From: Bradyrhizobium algeriense
GTDB lineage: Bacteria; Pseudomonadota; Alphaproteobacteria; Rhizobiales; Xanthobacteraceae
Direction: 5' to 3'
Assembly: GCF_003062295.1 (NCBI RefSeq)
Contig: NZ_PYCN01000031.1
Location: forward strand, 1 to 64,000
DNA length: 64,000 bases
The notes beneath the pieces were generated by a model that saw nothing but the letters and a program-made list of their open reading frames with translations, was not told the DNA's origin and searched no databases. Positions 34,364 through 43,332 of this stretch are shown piece after piece. Each line of letters opens with the position of its first letter. Position 1 is the stretch's first letter. Made by a program: the position numbers and the translations under genes.

Positions 34364-34551
34364 CGGCGCAGCGCTTTCGCGGCTTTTTGACCCTAATTTG
34401 GGCAATAGAACCTCCTAACCATGTCGGCGGGCTCACAGCCCCTCCCCCCAATTCGTGCTAGACAGACCCCACGCCGGGGCTGCCGAGACAGACCGGCGCC
34501 AGTGACAAAACGATGCGCGCGCCCAAGCCGTGGGCCGGCACGAGGGTCCGG

Positions 34552-37011
34552 ATGAACGAGGTCAAGGACAGAATAGGGTTCCTGCGCGAAGGCCTGTTCG
34601 CCAAATACGTCGTCGCGCTGGTCGGCCTCGTCGTGTTCGTGCTGGCCATCAACGGCGCGATGGAAGTCTGGATCACCTATCGCGGCATCAAGAGTTCGCT
34701 CAACGACGGCATGAGCGAGAAGGCGGAGGCAACCGCCAAGCGGATCCAGCAATCCCTGTCCGACCTCGAGCGGCAGATTTCCTGGGTGACGCGCGCCAGC
34801 GCCACCAAGATCACCGAAGCCGCAACGCTGGAGCAGCACCGCGAAGACTATGCGCAACTGCTGCGGCAGGTGCCGCAGGTCAGCCAGCTCTCGTTCCTCA
34901 ACAGCCAGGGCCGTGAGCAACTCCGCCACACGCGCCAGACCGTCACGCTCGGCAGCGACGCCGATTTTTCCCGCAGATTCACCGAGACCATCTCGCGCGG
35001 CACCAGTTTTGCGCCGGCTTACTTCCGCGGTGAGCGGCCGTTGATGTCGATCGCGCTGTCGCATGCCGATGGCAGCACCACCGTCGCCGAGATCGACCTT
35101 GATTTCCTGTCGGAGTTTTTGATCGATGCCCAGGTTGGCAAGGTGGCGTTTGCCTACATCACCGATTCCAAGGGTGACGTGCTGGCCGCCTCCTCGAACG
35201 GGCCTGAAGTCGGCAAGAATCTGTCGGCGCTGCCGCAGGTCGCTGCCGTCAGCAAGCCCGGCGGCGTGGCGCCGGCGTCGGGCAAGGATGCCAATGGCAA
35301 CGCCGTGCTGACCACATCGAGCCTGGTGCCGAAGCTCGGCTGGCACGTGTTCTTCGAACAGGAGACGGCGCAGGCGCTGACGCCGATCCGCGATCAACTG
35401 GTGCGGATCGCGCTTCTGATCGGGCTCGGCCTCGTGGTCGCGATCATCGCCGGCACCATCATGGCGCGCCGCATGCTGGTGCCGATCACGGCGCTGCAGG
35501 CCGGCGCGCGGCGTCTTGGCGCCGGCGATTTCGGCCACCGCATCGAGGTGAAGACGTCGGACGAACTGGAGGAACTGGCCAACCAGTTCAACGGCATGGC
35601 CGGACAGCTCGCGGAGACGTATTCGAACCTCGAATCCAAGGTGAAGGAGCGGACGCGCGATCTGGCGCAGTCGATCAACGAGCTCAAGGTGCTCGAGGAG
35701 GTCGGCCGCGCGGTCGCCTCCTCGCTCGACCTCAACGCCGTGCTGCCGACGGTCGCCGCGCGCGCGCTGGAAATCACCCATGCCGACGCCGTGCTGATCT
35801 ATGGCTATGACGCCGGCAATCACCAGTTCAACCTGACGGAAGCGATCGGCATCGACCCGTCGGCCGAAGGCAGCCACCGCGCTATCGACGCCGACAACTC
35901 GCCGCTCGGCGAAGCCGCAACGAGCGGCGAGCCGATCGCGATACCCCAGCTCGGCGCGACGCCCGAACATCCCTTGCGCGATGTCGTAATCGAAGCCGGA
36001 TTCCACTCGGTGCTGGTGGTGCCGCTGGTCGACCAGACCGGCATTCTGGGTTCGCTGGTGGTGCTGCGGCGGAACGCCGGCGAATTCTCCGCCAATCTCA
36101 TCGGGCTGATGAAGACGTTTGCGCACCAGGCGGTGCTGGCGATGCGCAATGCGCGGCTGTTCACCGAGGTGGATCACAAGAGCCGCGAGCTTCTGGCCGC
36201 CAACGACATCGTGCGCGAGCAGGCCGACAAGCTGCAGGAGCAGACCGACCAGCTCCGGGACTGGAATCGCTCGCTTGAGGAGCGCGTCGAGACCCAGCTC
36301 GGCGAGATCGAGCGCATCCGAAGGCTGGAGCGTTTCCTGGCGCCGCAGGTGGCGCAACTGATCGCCTCCTCCGACGGCCATGAGGGCCTGCTCGACAGCC
36401 ACCGCCGCGAAGTGACGGTGGTGTTCTGCGATTTGCGCGGGTTTACGGCGTTCACCGAGACCACTGAACCGGAAGAGGCGATGAACGTGCTGCGCGAATA
36501 CCACGCGGCGCTCGGCGAACTGATTTTCAAGTATGAAGGCACGCTCGACCGCTATGCCGGCGACGGCGTGATGATCCTGTTCAACGCGCCGATCCAGTTC
36601 GACGACCATACCGCGCGCGCCGTTCGCATGGCGGTCGAGATGCGCGACACCATCGGCGGGCTGACCGACAAGTGGCGCAACCGCGGCCACAATCTCGGCT
36701 TCGGCATCGGCATTGCGCTCGGCTACGCCACGCTCGGCCAGATCGGTTTTGAGCAGCGGCTGGAATACGCCGCGATCGGCAGCGTCACCAATCTTGCGTC
36801 GCGGCTGTGCGACGAAGCCAAGGCCAACCAGATCGTGGTGTCGAGGCGCGTCTACGGCATGGTGGAGCCGTGGGTGGAAGGGCGGCCGATCGATGATTTG
36901 AATCTGAAGGGATTCAATCATCCGATTTTGGCGGCGGAGATCATGAGCTGGCGCGAGGAAGTAGACAACGTGGTGGATGCTGCGGCCGCACGACGGAAGA
37001 AGATGCAGTAG
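34552..37011 (+). CDS. Membrane adenylate/guanylate cyclase with HAMP and GAF domains
   Basis: An 819-residue class III nucleotide cyclase. Order: TM1 (about residues 15-37), periplasmic sensor of about 250 residues, TM2 (about 284-306), HAMP (about 307-360), GAF (about 385-530), coiled coil (about 545-590), and the catalytic domain (about 615-790). Catalytic metal Asp residues are in VVFCDLRGFT and YAGDGVMILFN. ATG 34552 has GAGG 6 bp upstream; an ATG at 34513 is possible. If it makes cAMP it could feed the Crp-type regulator 2.5 kb upstream; substrate choice (ATP or GTP) was not determined. Confidence 0.9.
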   Translation: MNEVKDRIGFLREGLFAKYVVALVGLVVFVLAINGAMEVWITYRGIKSSLNDGMSEKAEATAKRIQQSLSDLERQISWVTRASATKITEAATLEQHREDYAQLLRQVPQVSQLSFLNSQGREQLRHTRQTVTLGSDADFSRRFTETISRGTSFAPAYFRGERPLMSIALSHADGSTTVAEIDLDFLSEFLIDAQVGKVAFAYITDSKGDVLAASSNGPEVGKNLSALPQVAAVSKPGGVAPASGKDANGNAVLTTSSLVPKLGWHVFFEQETAQALTPIRDQLVRIALLIGLGLVVAIIAGTIMARRMLVPITALQAGARRLGAGDFGHRIEVKTSDELEELANQFNGMAGQLAETYSNLESKVKERTRDLAQSINELKVLEEVGRAVASSLDLNAVLPTVAARALEITHADAVLIYGYDAGNHQFNLTEAIGIDPSAEGSHRAIDADNSPLGEAATSGEPIAIPQLGATPEHPLRDVVIEAGFHSVLVVPLVDQTGILGSLVVLRRNAGEFSANLIGLMKTFAHQAVLAMRNARLFTEVDHKSRELLAANDIVREQADKLQEQTDQLRDWNRSLEERVETQLGEIERIRRLERFLAPQVAQLIASSDGHEGLLDSHRREVTVVFCDLRGFTAFTETTEPEEAMNVLREYHAALGELIFKYEGTLDRYAGDGVMILFNAPIQFDDHTARAVRMAVEMRDTIGGLTDKWRNRGHNLGFGIGIALGYATLGQIGFEQRLEYAAIGSVTNLASRLCDEAKANQIVVSRRVYGMVEPWVEGRPIDDLNLKGFNHPILAAEIMSWREEVDNVVDAAAARRKKMQ

Positions 37012-37018
37012 TCGATTC

Positions 37019-37105
37019 GTAGGGTGGGTAAAGCGAAGCGTGCCCACCATTCAGAGCCGTGATGATGAGAGATGGTGGGCACGCTGCGCTTTGCCCACCC
37101 TACGG
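37019..37105. repeat. Palindromic repeat, gtagggtgggtaaagcgaag family
   Basis: gtagggtgggtaaagcgaag at the left and gcgctttgcccaccctac at the right are inverted, with an inner pair cgtgcccacc/ggtgggcacg. A diverged relative lies at 49692-49785. It may act as the cyclase terminator. Confidence 0.72.
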
Positions 37106-37276
37106 CTCCGCCTTTGTGTCAAACAGCAGCAAACCTCCCGCGGCGCCACGCGCCCGAGGATTTACATCGTCATCCGCCCCCATAAAATTCAGAGGGCGCA
37201 GGGAAGCGTTCGCGAGACGCGACGGATCGCTGCCGCAACTGCGACCGACATGCTGGCAATAGTCCGCGCCCGCCCG

Positions 37277-37543
37277 TCAGTGCCAACCGGGCTGCTGCAT
37301 TCGCGCGCGGGTCTGCGCCAGTTCTTCGAGATTGCTGTCGATCTGCGTGCGGTACATGCCGATATCCTTGAGATGGCGATCGTCGAGCTTGCGCAAGGCC
37401 TCACGCGCGGCGTGACGCTCGTGGCGCGCGATCACTGCCGCGATAAAGCGGTTGATGGTCCGGCGAACGCGCGCCAGCCAAACTGCAGTTCGCCAGGCAA
37501 ATGGCCTGGTGGCGGAGGTCGGAATGGTGGTCAGTACGGTCAT
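37277..37543 (-). CDS. DUF1127 (YjiS-like) protein
   Basis: An 88-residue basic protein whose C-terminal half is the DUF1127 motif: HAAREALRKLDDRHLKDIGMYRTQID. Members are small Arg-rich regulators or RNA-binding proteins in alphaproteobacteria. ATG 37543 is chosen; a TTG at 37558 would add five residues. It stands alone between repeats. Confidence 0.85.
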   Translation of the reverse strand: MTVLTTIPTSATRPFAWRTAVWLARVRRTINRFIAAVIARHERHAAREALRKLDDRHLKDIGMYRTQIDSNLEELAQTRARMQQPGWH

Positions 37544-37756
37544 GGCGATGTTCTTCAAAGAGTAGTTGGAACTCGGTCAAGTTGCCGAGCATGCTTTCTA
37601 CCGAAGGCCTGCTGCCAGCATGGTGTCAGCAGGCCTCGGCGCGTACGCCTAAAGGCGCGACGGATACCGGACACGACTACGTGAAGATCTGAATGAGGAA
37701 GCGATATGCCACACCGCCGGCAGGGCCAGCCCGCCGGCGATGCGAGGCGAAACTCG

Positions 37757-37984
37757 TCAGGCCACCTTTCGTCCGGCCGCGAGATCCTTGACGGCTTCGG
37801 TGGTCAGCGGCTGACCGCCGATGCCCCAATCGCCGCTCGCGACTTCGGAAATCTTGACCCAGGTAACGCCGCGCATGCTCTCGCCTTCGATCGACACCAT
37901 GGCGTCGGTGAGCTTCCTGATCATCTGGCTCTTCTGCTCGGAATTGAACACGTTCTCGATGACGTGAACCTCTATCAATGGCAT
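37757..37984 (-). CDS. 4-oxalocrotonate tautomerase family protein
   Basis: A 75-residue tautomerase: after Met removal the N-terminus is Pro (MPLIEVHVIENVF), the catalytic base of this family, followed by the long helix SEQKSQMIRKLTDAMVSIEG. It is slightly longer than the usual 62-residue subunits and lacks an obvious Arg11 equivalent, so the substrate is unclear. GGAG lies about 7 bp before ATG. It is monocistronic. Confidence 0.85.
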   Translation of the reverse strand: MPLIEVHVIENVFNSEQKSQMIRKLTDAMVSIEGESMRGVTWVKISEVASGDWGIGGQPLTTEAVKDLAAGRKVA

Positions 37985-37992
37985 GCAATTCT

Positions 37993-38060
37993 CCTGGCTC
38001 TTATTTTTGACGCGTTTTCTTCACGCGAACCGGCATCCACTTCGCTCGAAAACGCTCTGG
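37993..38060. repeat. tgacgcgttttctt repeat, copy 1
   Basis: Contains tgacgcgttttcttcacgcg then aaccggcatccacttcgctcg and aaaacgctct. A second copy, carrying an insertion, lies at 41850-41935. The gcgttttc/gaaaacgc ends are inverted. Confidence 0.6.
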
Positions 38061-38165
38061 ACCTCGCGGAAGCGAGGGCAGCGTCAACATGCCTGCTACG
38101 GCTGGCCAAGACTTTCAGACGGCTGTGATTTATCGTCCAGACGCGCTTGAGATATCGCCGCGAAG

Positions 38166-39746
38166 CTACTGCAGACCGGCGCGCCGAAACCCTTCCAGGT
38201 AATGCGCCTTGTCCGCCTTGTGTTCGAACGGCAATCCGCTGGCGAGCCAGGCGAGCGAGATGTTGGGCTGGGCGCGGCGAAGGCCTTCGAGGGCCGATTT
38301 GGCGGCGTCAGTGTCGCCGGCCATGCCGAGGGAGGCGGTCAGCACGCGGTGGGCGCCGACAAAGTCGGTGCGCTGGCGCAACGCTTCGCGCGACAGGCGG
38401 ATCGCCTCTGCGTAATTTTTGCCGACATACTGGCAATAGGCGGCGACGCCGCAATAGATCGCGGCAAAGGGATCGCGCGGTGAGAATTTCAGCGCCTCGC
38501 GCGCGGCGCGATCGCCGTCCTCCCAGCGCCCGCGATAGGACAGCGCAACGCCATAGAGGCCGCGCGCGGGCGAGAAATTGGGATTGAGCCGAAGCGCCAG
38601 CTCGAACTCGGCGATGCAATCATCGAAGCGCCGGTTGAACAGATAGACGCTGGCCAGCGCATAATGCGCCCACGCGTCCTCGCTGTCGGCCCGGATCGCC
38701 GCCAGCGCCGCCCGCTCCGCCACCGGAACCACTTTGGTGATTTCCTGCCAGCCCATATGGGCGCTGAACGTATGGCAGGCCGCCAGCAGGCTGAGCGCCT
38801 GGCCGTAGGCGGGATCGACGCTGATCGCCTTTTCCAGAAGCGCCAGCGCCACCAGATTGTCCTGCCGCGTCACGCGCCAGTAATGCGACAGCGCGCGCAT
38901 CACCAGATCCCACGCGTCCATATTATCAGGCGTCTTGCGCCGGGCCCGGAAATCCTCAGCCGCATAGAGCTGCGGCTCGATCGCCGCGACGACGGCCTGG
39001 GTGATTTCGTCCTGCACGGCGAACACGTCGGCGAGATTGCGGTCGTAGCGCTCGGCCCACAGCTGACTGCCGCTCGCCACGTCGACGAGCTGAGCGTTGA
39101 TGCGCACATGGTCGCCGTCCTTGCGCACGCTGCCTTCGACGACATAGCCGACGCCGAGCTCCTCGCCGATCTCTTTGTGGTGAACGGATTTTCCCCGGTA
39201 GCTGAACGAGGAATTCCGCGCGATCACGTAGAACCAGCGCAGCTTCGACAGCGCGGTGATGATGTCCTCGCTGATGCCTTCGGAAAAATACTCCTGCTCC
39301 GGCTCGCCGCTAAGATTGGCAAACGGCATCACGGCGATCGCGGTGCGATTGAGCGCCGGGAGTTGTCGATGCGGCAGCTCGCCGGCGAAACCGGGCGAGG
39401 AAGGCGCATCGGCGCGCGACAGGGCGCCGTTCGCGGCTTTCGGCTGCACGTCGCCAACGAAACGAAAACCCTTTCGCGCAATGGTGCGGATCACGGCTTG
39501 ATCCTTGCCGCTGTCGCCGACCGCCCTGCGCGCGGCGTTGATCCGGCTCGTCAACGTGGATTCGGAGACGATGCGGCCGTCCCATATCGTCTCGATCAGA
39601 TCGTCCTTGGTGACGACGCGGTCGCGGTTTTCGATCAGGTGAATCAGGAGATCAAACACCTGCGGCTCGACCGCGATGCTCTCGCCGCCGCGGGTCAGCT
39701 CACGCAGGTCGACATCAAGTACATGGTTGGAAAAGTGAAATCGCAC
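38166..39746 (-). CDS. Winged-helix (OmpR/CadC-type) regulator with TPR domain
   Basis: A 526-residue soluble regulator. Residues 1-100 are an OmpR-type winged helix (VFDLLIHLIENRDRVVTKDDLIETIWDGRIVSESTLTSRINAARRAVGD). A middle domain (about 135-260) has IAVMPFANLSGEPEQEYFSEGISEDIITAL, the TolB-N-like fold often seen in such one-component proteins. TPR-like helices follow to the end. There is no receiver domain and no membrane helix, so it acts without a kinase. A Crp-like site lies about 120 bp upstream. Confidence 0.9.
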   Translation of the reverse strand: MRFHFSNHVLDVDLRELTRGGESIAVEPQVFDLLIHLIENRDRVVTKDDLIETIWDGRIVSESTLTSRINAARRAVGDSGKDQAVIRTIARKGFRFVGDVQPKAANGALSRADAPSSPGFAGELPHRQLPALNRTAIAVMPFANLSGEPEQEYFSEGISEDIITALSKLRWFYVIARNSSFSYRGKSVHHKEIGEELGVGYVVEGSVRKDGDHVRINAQLVDVASGSQLWAERYDRNLADVFAVQDEITQAVVAAIEPQLYAAEDFRARRKTPDNMDAWDLVMRALSHYWRVTRQDNLVALALLEKAISVDPAYGQALSLLAACHTFSAHMGWQEITKVVPVAERAALAAIRADSEDAWAHYALASVYLFNRRFDDCIAEFELALRLNPNFSPARGLYGVALSYRGRWEDGDRAAREALKFSPRDPFAAIYCGVAAYCQYVGKNYAEAIRLSREALRQRTDFVGAHRVLTASLGMAGDTDAAKSALEGLRRAQPNISLAWLASGLPFEHKADKAHYLEGFRRAGLQ

Positions 39747-39858
39747 GGCTTCATCCCGGTTAAATCATCCTAGATCACTTCGTCCCGGCACGCGATTTCC
39801 GGTCATTTTGTTTGTCCCGCTCCCGGTGCGAGGTAGACCGAATTTCCCGGCGGGAAAG

Positions 39859-39874
39859 TGTGGGAAATTTCACA
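39859..39874. promoter_or_regulatory. Crp-like site between the winged-helix regulator and the methyltransferase
   Basis: TGTGGGAAATTTCACA matches TGTGA-N6-TCACA at nine of ten positions, centred about 120 bp upstream of the regulator start and 150 bp upstream of the methyltransferase start. Confidence 0.5.
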
Positions 39875-40016
39875 GAAAGAGAAATCTCACTGAAAAATCA
39901 GGATCCTCTCAAGGCAAAATCAGCCCGGCATCACAGTCTTTAGGTCCCGACAGGGCCACGTTCGGTTCATCGCGGCTCCCTCCCGTGACCGCATGATCCA
40001 GATCAAGGAGACACCG

Positions 40017-40862
40017 ATGGCCGGCCAGACAGCGACCGCAGCGACCCCGATCCCGCCCGCCCCCGACCTCGCAGCCCTGAAGACGCGTCAGCAGGCCGCA
40101 TGGTCCTCGGGCAACTACGCCATTGTCGGCGCGACGCTGCAGATCGTCGGCGAGGAGCTGTGCGAGGCGCTCGATCTCAAGGCCGGCTCAAAGGTGCTCG
40201 ATGTCGCCGCCGGCAACGGCATGGCGAGCCTTGCCGCGGCGCGGCGGTGGTGCGACGTCACCTCGACCGACTACGTGCCGGCGTTGCTGGAGCGCGGCCA
40301 GGCGCGTGCCGTGGCGGAAGGCATGCAAATCGAATTCAGGGAAGCCGACGCGGAAAACCTGCCGTTCGACGATAACAGCTTTGACACGGTGCTCTCCACC
40401 TTCGGCGTCATGTTCACGCCGAACCAGGACCGCGCGGCCGCCGAGCTGATGCGGGTCTGCAAGCCCAAGGGCCAGATCGGCCTCGCGAACTGGACGCCGG
40501 AAGGTTTCATCGGACAGGTCTTCAAGACGCTCGGCAAATATCTGCCGCCTCCCGCCGGGGCCAAATCGCCGGCGCTGTGGGGAACGCGCGCGCGGCTGAC
40601 CGAAATGTTCGACACTGATGCGCGTTCGATCCGAGCGGAATCGCGCCTGTTCAAGTTCCGCTATCGCTCGCCGGCGCACTTCCTCGATGTATTCAAGACC
40701 TATTACGGCCCGGTACTGAAAGCCTTCGCCGCCCTCGAGCCGGCGAAACAGGAAGAGCTGCATAACGATCTGAATGCGCTGATTGTTCGCATGAACAGGT
40801 CCGGCGACGGCACCATGGTCGTGCCCAGCGAGTATCTCGAGATCGTCATCACCAAGCGGTGA
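40017..40862 (+). CDS. Class I SAM-dependent methyltransferase
   Basis: A 281-residue methyltransferase of the UbiE/Methyltransf_11 type: SAM-binding motif I VLDVAAGNGMASLAAA (about residues 58-72), motif II acidic loop in STDYVPALLERG, EADAENLPFDDNSFDTV (motif III) and PKGQIGLANWTPEG. The substrate is not evident. ATG 40017 is picked because AAGGAG lies 6 bp upstream; an ATG at 39993 would precede that RBS. A hydrolase gene follows at 81 bp and may be co-transcribed. Confidence 0.88.
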   Translation: MAGQTATAATPIPPAPDLAALKTRQQAAWSSGNYAIVGATLQIVGEELCEALDLKAGSKVLDVAAGNGMASLAAARRWCDVTSTDYVPALLERGQARAVAEGMQIEFREADAENLPFDDNSFDTVLSTFGVMFTPNQDRAAAELMRVCKPKGQIGLANWTPEGFIGQVFKTLGKYLPPPAGAKSPALWGTRARLTEMFDTDARSIRAESRLFKFRYRSPAHFLDVFKTYYGPVLKAFAALEPAKQEELHNDLNALIVRMNRSGDGTMVVPSEYLEIVITKR

Positions 40863-40943
40863 AACGGCGCGCCAGCAAGACTTCGGCGGGGCCATTCGCA
40901 TGGCCCGCCGGTGGCGTCCCATATAAAAATCAGGAGCATTTCG

Positions 40944-41822
40944 ATGACCAATGTGATTCACATCTCGCGCCGAGAGCGCGAAAAGGCTTGCGTCGTGGCG
41001 CTGCATTGCTCGCTCGGCTCGGGGCGCCAATGGAAGACGCTCGCCGATGAACTCGGGCGCGAGCATCCGTTCTTCGCCCCTGACATCTCGGGCTATGGCA
41101 CCAACAGCTGCTGCGCGGTGGACCTGCCGCTGACGCTCGCGGAGGAAGTTCGATGCCTGAACGGCCAGCTCAACGACGCGGAGGGCCCCATCCATCTCGT
41201 CGGCCATTCCTACGGCGGCGCGATTGCGTTCAAGATCGCGACCTGCTCGGCGTTCGCGCATCGCCTGCGCAGCCTGACGCTGATCGAGCCGGTGCTGCCG
41301 ACGCTTTTGTGCGAGAGCGACGCCGACCGCCGGCTTCACGCGCGTTTCGCCCAGGTCGCGCGTGACGTTTCCGAGGACCTCTGGAACGGATCGGCGCTCG
41401 AGGCGATCGACAAGTTCATTGCGTTCTGGAATGGGTCCGGTCCGCAGGATCCGCTGCCAGCAAGCGTGCGCCTTCGCATGATCGAGCGCGCCGACAAGCT
41501 TGCATTCGATTTCACCGCGGCGTTCGCCGAAGAGAATGTTGCCACCGCGGCGGCCTCGCTTCGCGTTCCGACGCTGCTGTTTTCGGGCGGGCTATCGCCC
41601 TACGTCACCCAACGCATTGTGCAGCGGCTCGGTGCGATCATTGATGGCGCCGAGGTCCGGCATTTGCCGGATGGCGGCCATATGCTCCCGCTCACCCATG
41701 CGTCATCAGTCAATCCCGCGATCGCAGGGCATATCGCCCGCGCGGACGAGCTGGCCGGCGTTCCGCTGGCGGCGGAGGCGGCGCCGGCCGAGGCCATCAG
41801 CCTGGAGCTCCGTTCCGATTAA
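40944..41822 (+). CDS. Alpha/beta hydrolase
   Basis: A 292-residue alpha/beta hydrolase with nucleophile elbow GHSYGG (Ser), an oxyanion region in LHCSLGSG, and a C-terminal catalytic His in PDGGHMLPLTH. GGAG lies 7 bp before ATG 40944. Its 3' end overlaps a long hairpin (41802-41840). A hairpin (40884-40911) lies in the gap after the methyltransferase gene, so relative expression of the two may be set there. Substrate unknown. Confidence 0.87.
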   Translation: MTNVIHISRREREKACVVALHCSLGSGRQWKTLADELGREHPFFAPDISGYGTNSCCAVDLPLTLAEEVRCLNGQLNDAEGPIHLVGHSYGGAIAFKIATCSAFAHRLRSLTLIEPVLPTLLCESDADRRLHARFAQVARDVSEDLWNGSALEAIDKFIAFWNGSGPQDPLPASVRLRMIERADKLAFDFTAAFAEENVATAAASLRVPTLLFSGGLSPYVTQRIVQRLGAIIDGAEVRHLPDGGHMLPLTHASSVNPAIAGHIARADELAGVPLAAEAAPAEAISLELRSD

Positions 41823-41840
41823 ATCGGAACGGGGCTCCAG
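41802..41840 (+). terminator. Hairpin spanning the hydrolase stop codon
   Basis: Two 19-nt arms (ctggagctccgttccgatt and its near-exact complement, one mismatch) with a one-base loop enclose the TAA stop at 41820-41822. Followed by attcctgattt. It is a very stable terminator- or decay-blocking-type structure; no strong T-run. Confidence 0.5.
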
Positions 41841-41849
41841 ATTCCTGAT

Positions 41850-41935
41850 TTGACGCGTTTTCTTCGCGCGAACCGGCCTCCACCCCCGGATCAAGTCCGA
41901 GGGCATGCTTCGCTGGAAACGCTCTGCCGGAGGGG
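41850..41935. repeat. tgacgcgttttctt repeat, copy 2
   Basis: Carries tgacgcgttttcttcgcgcg and aaccggcctccac, then an inserted segment (ccccggatcaagtccgaggg), then gcttcgctggaaacgctct. It is the relative of the copy at 37993-38060. Confidence 0.55.
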
Positions 41936-42007
41936 TGACTTCTTGGCGCTTGGCTGCGAGGCGCGCTTTCTGGTATCCAAGACCCTGAATTTGAGAAGGA
42001 ATTGCCG

Positions 42008-42901
42008 ATGCCCGCCTTTGCTGCGCGCGACCTTGCGCCGAAGCTCACTGCCCTGATTGCCGCGGGCTTGCTCTGCCTTTCCCCCGCCCTCGCCGCCGAA
42101 GACCCCGAGCCCGCCCCCAAGGGCGCCGCCGTCACCGTGCTCAAGGCCGCGAAATCCTGCTTCGCCAATATCGTCGAAGTCTCCGGCACCATCATTGCGC
42201 GCGAGGAGAACCAGGTGCGGCCCGAGCGGATGGGGCTGAAGGTCGCCGAGGTGATGGTGGATGCGGGCGACAGCGTTACCGCAGGTCAGGCGCTGGCGCG
42301 GCTGACCCTCCCCGAGGGCGGGCAGATCACGGTGCAGGCGCCGGTGGCAGGCGTGATCTCGGCCTCGACGGCTTCCGTCGGCGCGATGGCGTCGGCCAAG
42401 GGCGAAGCGCTGTTCTCGATCATCGCGCGCAGCGAGTTCGATCTGGTCGGCATGGTGCCGACACGCGACATCGCCAAACTTCAGGTCAACCAGACCGCGC
42501 GGATCAAGGTGATCGGCGCCGGCGAGGTCGACGGGCGGGTGCGGCGGCTGTCGACCACCGTCGAGCCGAACAGCCAGCTCGCGCAGGTATTCCTCGGCGT
42601 CACCACCAACCGCCGCCTGCTCGTCAATTCCAGCGGCCGCGCGCAGATCAAGACCGGGCAGAGCTGCGGCGTGTCTGTACCGCTCACCGCCATCCTTTAT
42701 GGCTCCGCCGGCACCGTGGTGCAGGTGGTACGGCGCGCGCGCGTCGAAACGCGGCGGGTGGAGACTGGATTGATGTCGGCCGGACAGGTCGAGATCACCT
42801 CCGGGCTGCAGGAAGGCGACATCGTGGTGGCGCGCGCCGGCGCGCTGCTGCGCGAGGGCGATCCGGTGCGGGCGGTGACGGCAAGCGCGGATGTGAAGTA
42901 G
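42008..42901 (+). CDS. Orphan RND-type periplasmic adaptor (HlyD/MFP)
   Basis: A 297-residue secreted adaptor: signal peptide (about residues 1-30, ending ALAAE), lipoyl halves around VRPERMGLKVAEVMVDAGDSV and GGQITVQAPVAGVISAS, and a beta-barrel. It shares the pattern CF(A/S)(N/D)xVxVxGxI and SCGVxVP with the adaptor at 27052 but has no permease gene next to it. ATG 42008 has AGAAGGA 7 bp upstream. It may pair with the pump at 27975 or another pump elsewhere, or act as a secondary adaptor. Confidence 0.85.
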   Translation: MPAFAARDLAPKLTALIAAGLLCLSPALAAEDPEPAPKGAAVTVLKAAKSCFANIVEVSGTIIAREENQVRPERMGLKVAEVMVDAGDSVTAGQALARLTLPEGGQITVQAPVAGVISASTASVGAMASAKGEALFSIIARSEFDLVGMVPTRDIAKLQVNQTARIKVIGAGEVDGRVRRLSTTVEPNSQLAQVFLGVTTNRRLLVNSSGRAQIKTGQSCGVSVPLTAILYGSAGTVVQVVRRARVETRRVETGLMSAGQVEITSGLQEGDIVVARAGALLREGDPVRAVTASADVK

Positions 42902-42907
42902 GCATCC

Positions 42908-43027
42908 GTCGCCGCTGCGAACGCAGGGGCCCATAACCACCGGCGTTCGTTGTATGGTAAGATATCAGCGACCGCGTTTCACTTGATAGATCACGCGGTA
43001 TGGGTCCCTGCGTTCGCAGGGACGACA
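42908..43027. repeat. GTCCC-type palindromic repeat, copy 2
   Basis: Left arm gtcgccgctgcgaacgcagg then ggcccataaccac; right arm cgcggtatgggtccctgcgt then tcgcagggacgac. It is the same unit as copies 1 and 4. The right arm ends 15 bp before the GIY-YIG gene. Confidence 0.75.
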
Positions 43028-43041
43028 GCAGTATTTCGCGC

Positions 43042-43323
43042 ATGTATTACGTTTACATTCTCGCGAGCCGGCAGCACGGGACCCTGTATATCGGGGTGAC
43101 CAATTCCCTTTCAAAACGGCTGGAACAGCATCGCAACGGCGAGGGCTCGTCGTTTGTCAAAACCTACGGCGTTTATCGCCTGGTTTACGTCGAGACCTTC
43201 GAGCGGCCGGATGAAGCGATTACGCGTGAAAAGCAGCTCAAACGATGGAAACGGGATTGGAAGATCGAGCTGATCGAGCGCGAGAATCTGGAGTGGCGTG
43301 ATCTCAGCGATCTAATTGTTTGA
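43042..43323 (+). CDS. Small GIY-YIG endonuclease domain protein
   Basis: A 93-residue single-domain protein of the UPF0213/YhbQ-like GIY-YIG type. The YVYI..GTLYIGVTNSLSKRLEQHRNG core carries both signature halves (YVY and YIG), the catalytic-region Arg (KRLEQH) and a later Glu (EAITREKQLKRWKR). Such domains cut or nick DNA through a tyrosine/arginine/metal mechanism. ATG 43042 is preferred; the frame upstream is only repeat sequence. The gene is bracketed on both sides by arms of the GTCCC-type palindromic repeat within 15 and 10 bp. Confidence 0.9.
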   Translation: MYYVYILASRQHGTLYIGVTNSLSKRLEQHRNGEGSSFVKTYGVYRLVYVETFERPDEAITREKQLKRWKRDWKIELIERENLEWRDLSDLIV

Positions 43324-43332
43324 GGATACCCT

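Noticed and set aside
34393..37050. An 885-codon minus-strand open frame under the cyclase gene
   Set aside because: It is an antisense shadow with the low-complexity His/Arg/Asp-rich composition of reverse-frame translation; the plus strand encodes HAMP, GAF and cyclase domains.
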